A stretch of DNA of 9,119 nt, from NCBI GenBank assembly GCA_037147155.1, contig JBAWVR010000032.1:1-9119 (forward strand), written 5' to 3'. A program made the position numbers and the translations under genes. The stretch comes from JBAWVR01 sp037147155 (GTDB lineage: Bacteria; Patescibacteriota; Minisyncoccia; Phycocordibacterales; GWA1-40-21). This document shows positions 5,453 to 9,119 of this stretch, in pieces. Below the pieces are notes generated by a model that was not told where the DNA came from, searched no databases, and saw nothing but the letters and a program-made list of their open reading frames with translations. The first letter of the stretch is position 1, and every line of letters begins with the position of its first letter.

Positions 5453-6706
5453 TTACTCCACGAATTCTTGTCCAGCGGATTCACCAGCTACAAAGCCAGT
5501 GGTCCAACAGAGCTGGAGGGAGAAACCACCAGACGGGCGGTCAAAGTCCAGGATATCACCAGCAAAAAAGAGGTTAGGGGTAAGTAGTGATCGCATAGTT
5601 TTAAAGTCTACATCTTCTGGTCTGACTCCCCCACTAGTTACAATGGCCTTATCGGCCCCGAGACGACCGGTCACAGTGAGAGTTAGAGCTTTAATAATAT
5701 TAATTATTTTGAAACGTTCTTCTTTGGTTAATTCATTGGTTTTTTTGTCACCAGAAATTTTGGTCAACAGTAGAATTTGATTCCAGAGGCTAGTGGTAAA
5801 TACTGACCAAGAAAAATTTGCCAACTTCTTTTTGTTTTGTTTTTGTAAGCCAGCTAAAAATTCTTCGTCTATTTTATCTAGTCCAACACCCGGCATCAAA
5901 TCAATTTTAACTAACACTTCTCCATTTTTTAAAGCATCACCTATTGCCTTGCTCATATTCAAAATCCCAGGACCACTGAGCCCAAAGTGTGTAAAGAGAA
6001 CTTTACCTTTCTTGGTTAGAATTTTTTCTCCATTTTGAAAAACATTTATACCAGCCATGTCTAATGCGATACCTGATAAGTCAGCTACCCACTTTTCCTT
6101 AGTGGTAATTGGCACGAGAATTGGCTCAGGAATATTTAGATTATAACCAAGCTTGGTTAGCCATTCAAAACCATCTCCAGTTGAGCCCGTCTCTGGATGA
6201 GATTTGCCACCAGTGGTCAAAATAAAATTATAGGCTTCAAAATCTCCCTTATCGGTCTCAACGGCAGTAATTTTCTTGCCGGTCTTTTTCAAGCCTAAAA
6301 CTTTTGTATTATATAAAAATTCTGTTTTTCCATTAAAAGAAGCGTACTCAGTGAGCACTTTCAAAACATCTTGTGATTTGTCTGTTACTGGAAAGACACG
6401 ATTGCCAGGTTCAACTTTAGTATCTAATCCGTGCAACTCAAAAAATAACATAGTTTCTCGTACGCCAAATTTGGAAAAAGTCGAAGAGAGGAATTTCCCA
6501 GCGTCGCCAAATTTGGCTAGGAATTCTCTGGTATCAAAAATCTGATTAGTTAGATTACAACGCCCACCGCCAGTCAGAAGGAGCTTCTTGCCAAAACTGT
6601 CGTTTTTTTCTATTACCAAAACACGTGCACCCTTGTTGGCTGCTGCTCCAGCGGCCATAAGGCCCGCTGCACCACCTCCTATGACTATTACGTCGTATTT
6701 CTTCAT
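5453..6706 (-). CDS. NAD(P)/FAD-dependent oxidoreductase, YhiN/HI0933 family
   Basis: This 417-residue flavoprotein belongs to the HI0933/YhiN family of putative FAD-dependent oxidoreductases, whose substrates remain unclear. The N-terminal dinucleotide-binding strand-helix-strand reads DVIVIGGGAAGLMAAG, with the GxGxxG-type turn at residues 10-15 and an acidic end (VIEKN) for the ribose. The family motif GKKLLLTGGGRCNLTN follows. The C-terminal FAD motif includes TSGGVRPEDVDFKTM, LFFAGDILDFD and GGFSLQLCWTTGFVAG, all typical. The frame is open to an ATG at 6745, but that ATG is next to the upstream terminator and lacks a ribosome-binding site. The Met at 6706 starts the usual MKKYDVIVIGGG and lies 9 bases after TGC-TATTTT (6716-6724), so it is preferred. 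The mRNA would be almost leaderless. The gene is AT-rich (17 of 60 G or C in 5821-5880). Confidence 0.95.
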   Translation of the reverse strand: MKKYDVIVIGGGAAGLMAAGAAANKGARVLVIEKNDSFGKKLLLTGGGRCNLTNQIFDTREFLAKFGDAGKFLSSTFSKFGVRETMLFFELHGLDTKVEPGNRVFPVTDKSQDVLKVLTEYASFNGKTEFLYNTKVLGLKKTGKKITAVETDKGDFEAYNFILTTGGKSHPETGSTGDGFEWLTKLGYNLNIPEPILVPITTKEKWVADLSGIALDMAGINVFQNGEKILTKKGKVLFTHFGLSGPGILNMSKAIGDALKNGEVLVKIDLMPGVGLDKIDEEFLAGLQKQNKKKLANFSWSVFTTSLWNQILLLTKISGDKKTNELTKEERFKIINIIKALTLTVTGRLGADKAIVTSGGVRPEDVDFKTMRSLLTPNLFFAGDILDFDRPSGGFSLQLCWTTGFVAGESAGQEFVE

Positions 6707-6715
6707 TACCCTATC

Positions 6716-6724
6716 AAAATAGCA
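6716..6724 (-). promoter_or_regulatory. Extended -10 promoter of the flavoprotein gene
   Basis: On the minus strand this reads TGC-TATTTT, ending 9 bases before the ATG at 6706. It lies within the N-terminal extension that begins at 6745, which argues for the shorter start. A transcript would begin 2-3 bases before the ATG. Confidence 0.45.
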
Positions 6725-6747
6725 TTTTATTGGCGTTTTTACCATAC

Positions 6748-6777
6748 AAAAAGGAACTCTTGTTTGAGTTCCTTTTT
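6748..6777 (-). terminator. Terminator after the DUF4105 operon
   Basis: A perfect 12-pair stem (AAAAAGGAACTC 6748-6759 with GAGTTCCTTTTT 6766-6777) has a six-base loop and continues into a U-tract on the minus strand. It lies directly after the stop codon of the 82-residue protein and separates that operon from the flavoprotein gene. Confidence 0.92.
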
Positions 6778-6780
6778 AAT

Positions 6781-7029
6781 CTATTTTGTTCTAACGTTCT
6801 GCAAATTGTCGCGCATGGTCTGAGAAAAATCTTGTAGAAACGGGATAACTCCAATGACATTCAGTATCCAACCGAGAATAGCAAAGGCCACGAGAACACC
6901 GATAAGATAACCTACTCCACGCCATAGACCTTCCTTCAAAAGTTTCCAGTGACTTGGATTGAGCGAATCATCAACATCTTTTAATGTTACTTCTATTTCG
7001 TCCAATTTTGTTTTTAATTCTGGGTCCAT
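6781..7029 (-). CDS. DUF5665-like single-helix membrane protein
   Basis: This 82-residue protein has a charged, likely coiled N-terminus (KTKLDEIEVTLKDVDDSL), an arginine-bearing amphipathic segment (HWKLLKEGLWRGVGYLIG), one hydrophobic helix at about residues 39-64 and a short polar tail. The layout, with GLWRGVGYLIGVLVA followed by IGVIPFLQDF, matches my memory of DUF5665 proteins that are common in CPR genomes; the function is unknown. It is the last gene of a tight run: the 59-residue gene ends 10 bases upstream of its start, and the terminator at 6748-6777 follows at once. No clear Shine-Dalgarno site precedes the ATG, so translation may rely on coupling. Confidence 0.8.
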   Translation of the reverse strand: MDPELKTKLDEIEVTLKDVDDSLNPSHWKLLKEGLWRGVGYLIGVLVAFAILGWILNVIGVIPFLQDFSQTMRDNLQNVRTK

Positions 7030-7039
7030 ACACTTTTTA

Positions 7040-7219
7040 TTAGGCTTTTCTGCTAAGCCAGCCCATCATAAGGAGAACTCCGGCCAAGATGTTAAATCCT
7101 GCATGCGCCATCATCTGACTTTGTGGCACACCTACGGCCAACATATAAATATGACTTCCGAAGACCATCACGAGACCGATCATATACAACCACCACGACA
7201 TTTTATTATTTGCGTACAT
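7040..7219 (-). CDS. 59-residue two-helix membrane protein
   Basis: Read from the reverse strand, this frame gives a 59-residue protein beginning MYANNKMSWWLYMIGL. It has two hydrophobic helices, residues 9-30 and 37-54, joined by a short loop VPQSQMMAHAG, and ends LSRKA. It fills the gap between the DUF4105 gene (stop 5 bases upstream) and the 82-residue gene (start 10 bases downstream) almost exactly. That tight fit and the clean membrane pattern make it very likely real despite its size. An internal start at Met7 is possible; neither start has a visible Shine-Dalgarno site. The function is not recognised. The positive C-terminus (SRKA) suggests both ends face the cytoplasm. Confidence 0.82.
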   Translation of the reverse strand: MYANNKMSWWLYMIGLVMVFGSHIYMLAVGVPQSQMMAHAGFNILAGVLLMMGWLSRKA

Positions 7220-7224
7220 AAAAA

Positions 7225-8070
7225 TTAATTAGTTAATAATATTTTCCTAATCTCTTCTGAATAATTATCGCAATCTCCACACTTTTTAGCAAGTGGAGAA
7301 ATATTATGCGTTGCTCGAACGGTAGGAATATCTGGTCCGTCAATCAAATCATACTTCATGGACAAAGCCTCAGCATATGCTGGTGCTAAATATTTCCAAT
7401 CAACAACAATCGGTTTGTTATAAACATTCTGCAAAAGGTTGGCCAGGTTAGTTGTGCAATTGTTAGTTAAGGTATTATAAAATTCAGGTTTTTTTACTAA
7501 TTTGTTTGTTCTCATTACTGCTGCAACAAACAATTTTTCAATGTTTGGCTTGGCCATTTTCATTTCATACATATAAACATTATCACCACGATGGTTGGTT
7601 CTAAGTTTCACTACATCTTTTTCTGTAGCCCAAACAAAAATCAATTCATATTGTCGCAGGATTCCCTTGATACCACTAAACCACTCACCGACCTCTCTTC
7701 TAACCTCAACAGACAAAACCACTCTCTTACCGTCGGAAAACTCAAAACCGAGCATGGTGTGGGCCGACAATTTGCCGAACGGGTCTGTAAATAAATAGGC
7801 TTTAGTTATTTTTGAAATATCGAAGGTTTCATTTTTGTATTTTAGATCATAATCCAAAACGCCACGATAATTAATATCTCGGATGTTGCTGATTTTAATT
7901 GTGGTAGTCGATATTTCCGCCGATGCCAGCTGACCCATATCCTTAGCCCAATTACGATTGTTACTAGGTGAAGTACAAATGACTAAAATTGTATAAGCAA
8001 TAATGGAGACTAAAATTATGGCTAAAATCACTAGACCGATAATCTTCAAAATCTTTTTAAATAATTTCAT
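7225..8070 (-). CDS. DUF4105 (Lnb N-terminal-like) membrane-anchored putative hydrolase
   Basis: This 281-residue protein has a basic N-terminus (MKLFKKILK), one signal-anchor helix at residues 10-32 and an external domain of the DUF4105 family. The family pattern is clear: SAHTMLGFEFSDGKRVVLSVEVRREVGEWFS at 102-132 with His104 and the RRE triad at 124-126, then GILRQYEL, then YNTLTNNCTTNLANLL at 198-213 with Cys205. The conserved His and the NNC Cys suggest a papain-like cysteine hydrolase or transferase acting outside the membrane; this mechanism is inferred from motif layout. An additional CGDC pair (264-267) near the C-terminus could bind metal or form a disulfide. A TGC-TATAAT extended -10 (8079-8087) ends 8 bases before the ATG and there is no Shine-Dalgarno site, so the mRNA is probably leaderless. 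It heads a three-gene run with the 59- and 82-residue membrane proteins. Confidence 0.9.
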   Translation of the reverse strand: MKLFKKILKIIGLVILAIILVSIIAYTILVICTSPSNNRNWAKDMGQLASAEISTTTIKISNIRDINYRGVLDYDLKYKNETFDISKITKAYLFTDPFGKLSAHTMLGFEFSDGKRVVLSVEVRREVGEWFSGIKGILRQYELIFVWATEKDVVKLRTNHRGDNVYMYEMKMAKPNIEKLFVAAVMRTNKLVKKPEFYNTLTNNCTTNLANLLQNVYNKPIVVDWKYLAPAYAEALSMKYDLIDGPDIPTVRATHNISPLAKKCGDCDNYSEEIRKILLTN

Positions 8071-8078
8071 TTGAAATA

Positions 8079-8087
8079 ATTATAGCA
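8079..8087 (-). promoter_or_regulatory. Extended -10 promoter of the DUF4105 operon
   Basis: On the minus strand this reads TGC-TATAAT, a perfect -10 with extended TG, ending 8 bases before the ATG at 8070. The -35 is poor. It sits in the 38-base gap after the upstream gene and predicts a leader of 0-2 bases. Confidence 0.7.
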
Positions 8088-8108
8088 TAGACAAATACGA
8101 CCATCTGC

Positions 8109-8645
8109 TTAATTTAATTTAATTTTATCTTGAATTGCAGTAGAAAACTGAGGATGCATAGAGAAAATTCTATTAATCATTTCCGCCAAGGCTTGGTCAT
8201 CGATTGGCCTAATACCCTTATCACCTGTAAATTTGTTGAAAGTAATCGCAAAATCTGGACCATCTGAAACAAGATCGAAATTCAAAAAATCACCTTTCTC
8301 GATATCAGCAATATGATCCTTCGTTAGACCATAAATACGGTAATCATTGTTGTTAACATTTTCTTCTATGACCTGATCCAGCCTTGTTACTGTTTGATTT
8401 TTAATTATTCTCTCAGATATTACTTCTTTGAGTTTGTTAATAAAATCACTATTTTTTAGTAAACTCAAAGCTATGCCATGGGCATTGTCTTTTGTTACTA
8501 AAATCTTCGCGGATATATTTTGTGACATACTATTTTCTTGTGAATTATCATGACCAATAAACTTCTCAGCTTTTAACTCTTCCATTCTCGGTGGCCCCTC
8601 AATAATATCGTGTACATTTTTGTCACCTGATTCAAATTTTAACAT
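8109..8645 (-). CDS. Hypothetical 178-residue cytoplasmic protein
   Basis: I do not recognise this protein. It has no signal peptide or membrane helix. The first 45 residues are polar and probably disordered (SGDKNVHDIIEGPPRMEEL). The remainder is mixed helix and strand, with a helix at about 54-78 and a region YRIYGLTKDHIADIEKGDFLNFDL near residues 102-125. The C-terminus is helical (DDQALAEMINRIFSMHPQF). Its composition is AT-rich like the downstream genes. The start at 8645 follows a TGA-TATAAT extended -10 by only 6 bases, with no Shine-Dalgarno site, so a leaderless mRNA is predicted. The start codon lies in the palindrome ATACTAGTAT (8644-8653). The DUF4105 gene follows after 38 bases with no terminator between, so read-through into it is possible. 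Confidence 0.78.
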   Translation of the reverse strand: MLKFESGDKNVHDIIEGPPRMEELKAEKFIGHDNSQENSMSQNISAKILVTKDNAHGIALSLLKNSDFINKLKEVISERIIKNQTVTRLDQVIEENVNNNDYRIYGLTKDHIADIEKGDFLNFDLVSDGPDFAITFNKFTGDKGIRPIDDQALAEMINRIFSMHPQFSTAIQDKIKLN

Positions 8646-8660
8646 ACTAGTATTATATCA
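8644..8660 (-). promoter_or_regulatory. Extended -10 with overlapping palindrome at the 8645 start
   Basis: TGA-TATAAT occupies 8652-8660 on the minus strand and ends 6 bases before the ATG, putting the predicted transcription start on the start codon. The ten-base palindrome ATACTAGTAT (8644-8653) spans this point and could be an operator half-site pair or chance. The -35 region (TTCCAT) falls inside repeat copy 1. Confidence 0.6.
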
Positions 8661-8672
8661 CTAGAAATATAT

Positions 8673-8714
8673 TATGGAATTAAGACATAAATAATGTGTA
8701 TCACGAGTCACTAA
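8673..8714. repeat. Right-end repeat, copy 1 (42 bases)
   Basis: The unit begins TATGGAATTAAGACATAAAT and ends TGTGTATCACGAGTCACTAA. It matches copy 3 at 40 of 42 positions; the two differences are both G to A near the end. It abuts the promoter of the 178-residue protein gene. Confidence 0.9.
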
Positions 8715-8803
8715 GAGACCCTACAGGACCGCTTCGCGTCTCTCTCCCCAATAAATACACAGGACTCTGTCACAAGTTTCTTCCTCGTCGTCACTTAACT
8801 CTT

Positions 8804-8823
8804 TGTGTATCACGAGTCACTAA
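8804..8823. repeat. Right-end repeat, copy 2 (20-base core only)
   Basis: TGTGTATCACGAGTCACTAA is identical to the last 20 bases of copy 1, without the upstream half. It is followed by GTATTTTAG, which resembles the ATATTTTAG after copy 3. The cores start 109 and 113 bases apart. The bases between (8715-8803 and 8824-8894) contain no convincing gene; a 62-codon + frame at 8696-8884 crosses two repeat copies in different frames and looks accidental. Confidence 0.85.
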
Positions 8824-8894
8824 GTATTTTAGAAATTTGCAAAACAACTCGCACCGGGCACGCTTCGCATTCTCCCTCGACTAAAACCTCGCCG

Positions 8895-8936
8895 TATGGA
8901 ATTAAGACATAAATAATGTGTATCACAAATCACTAA
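8895..8936. repeat. Right-end repeat, copy 3 (42 bases)
   Basis: This is a full-length copy with CACAAATCAC in place of the CACGAGTCAC of copies 1 and 2. It runs directly into the stem-loop at 8937-8969. Confidence 0.9.
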
Positions 8937-8969
8937 ATATTTTAGTAGTCGTTCCGACTTCTAAAATAT
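8937..8969. repeat. Long stem-loop following repeat copy 3
   Basis: ATATTTTAGTAGTCG and CGACTTCTAAAATAT form 15 positions of stem with one T-T mismatch and a TTC loop. After copy 2, TTTTAG (8826-8831) and CTAAAA (8881-8886) could form a similar but longer-looped arrangement. Confidence 0.7.
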
Positions 8970-8994
8970 ATAAGTGTTTGCGACCCCGCCTCGC

Positions 8995-9041
8995 TGATTT
9001 TCTTTCTGGTGGAAAGAAAATCATAGCTGTGGCTTCCACAG
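8995..9041. repeat. Two tandem perfect hairpins
   Basis: TGATTTTCTTTC (8995-9006) pairs fully with GAAAGAAAATCA (9012-9023), 12 pairs with a five-base loop. CTGTGG (9027-9032) pairs with CCACAG (9036-9041) with a CTT loop. Neither has a clean U-tract on its own, so they may be part of a compound terminator or a folded 3' end. Confidence 0.65.
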
Positions 9042-9045
9042 ACTA

Positions 9046-9069
9046 AAAATCGCCAGCAGTGGCGATTTT
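9046..9069 (-). terminator. Terminator of the tRNA-Ala transcript
   Basis: AAAATCGCCA (9046-9055) and TGGCGATTTT (9060-9069) form a perfect 10-pair stem with a four-base loop. On the minus strand it comes 11 bases after the tRNA 3' end and finishes in TTTTTAG, as an intrinsic terminator should. It could also work in the + direction. Confidence 0.8.
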
Positions 9070-9080
9070 CTTTACGTTTG

Positions 9081-9119
9081 TGGACCGCACCGGGATCGAA
9101 CCGGTTACCTCATCCATGC
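9081..9119 (-). tRNA. tRNA-Ala (NGC anticodon), 3' half, cut by the window edge
   Basis: The reverse strand shows the T arm ACCGG-TTCGATC-CCGGT, then the acceptor strand GCGGTCC and discriminator A73. Before the T arm come an AGGTA variable loop and an anticodon-stem strand GGATG; counting back puts G35 and C36 at the window edge, so the anticodon is NGC (alanine). U70 in the acceptor fits the G3-U70 identity pair of tRNA-Ala, and A73 agrees, although position 3 is outside the window. The genomic sequence after A73 is CA then AA, so the CCA end is not encoded and must be added by the CCA enzyme. The 5' half lies beyond 9119. Confidence 0.88.

Noticed and set aside
6707..6745. 13-residue N-terminal extension of the flavoprotein
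   Set aside because: No ribosome-binding site, position right after a terminator, and a -10-like box between the two ATGs; the shorter start matches the family N-terminus.
8696..8884. 62-codon + strand ORF in the right-end repeat region
   Set aside because: Two copies of the same repeat are read in different frames, there is no Shine-Dalgarno site or leaderless promoter, and the composition is unlike the other genes.
8673..8936. CRISPR array
   Set aside because: Only three copies, one truncated, with spacers of about 90 bases that resemble each other, and no cas genes nearby.

Overview
The window looks like chromosomal sequence from a Patescibacteria/CPR bacterium, probably a parcubacterium. 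This is inferred from small Met-rich or single-helix proteins resembling families I know from that group, short spacers, low-GC core genes and near-leaderless starts. No rRNA or marker phylogeny is available to confirm it.

Layout, left to right. Positions 1-680 hold a monocistronic + strand gene for an unknown 166-residue helical protein, with a structured leader and its own terminator. Positions 681-1018 hold no ORF but contain what looks like a folded non-coding RNA ending at a terminator shared with ychF. ychF (minus strand) encodes a universally conserved ribosome-associated NTPase. Positions 2150-4700 form a GC-richer block: a lipoprotein gene (+), a divergent inositol-monophosphatase-like gene (minus), and a gene for a single-helix membrane protein (+). 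The lipoprotein and the membrane protein share a faint domain pattern and have near-identical consensus promoters. Strong terminators close each of these genes.

From 4705 to 8645 everything is on the minus strand and AT-rich: a 78-residue Met-rich protein, a TspO/MBR membrane protein, a YhiN/HI0933-type flavoprotein, a single-helix DUF5665-like protein, a 59-residue two-helix protein, a DUF4105 membrane-anchored putative hydrolase and an unknown 178-residue protein. The DUF4105, 59-residue and 82-residue genes form a tight operon.

The right end (8646-9080) has no convincing gene. It carries three copies of a repeat at about 110-base period, then four consecutive hairpins, the last of which is the terminator of a truncated tRNA-Ala on the minus strand.

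Two styles of gene expression alternate. The GC-richer genes have Shine-Dalgarno sites, and two of them have perfect -35/-10 promoters. Several AT-rich genes instead have an extended -10 box only 6-9 bases before the start codon and no Shine-Dalgarno site, which suggests leaderless mRNAs. The candidate RNA, the paired exported proteins, the right-end repeat array and this promoter dichotomy are the parts most worth following up.
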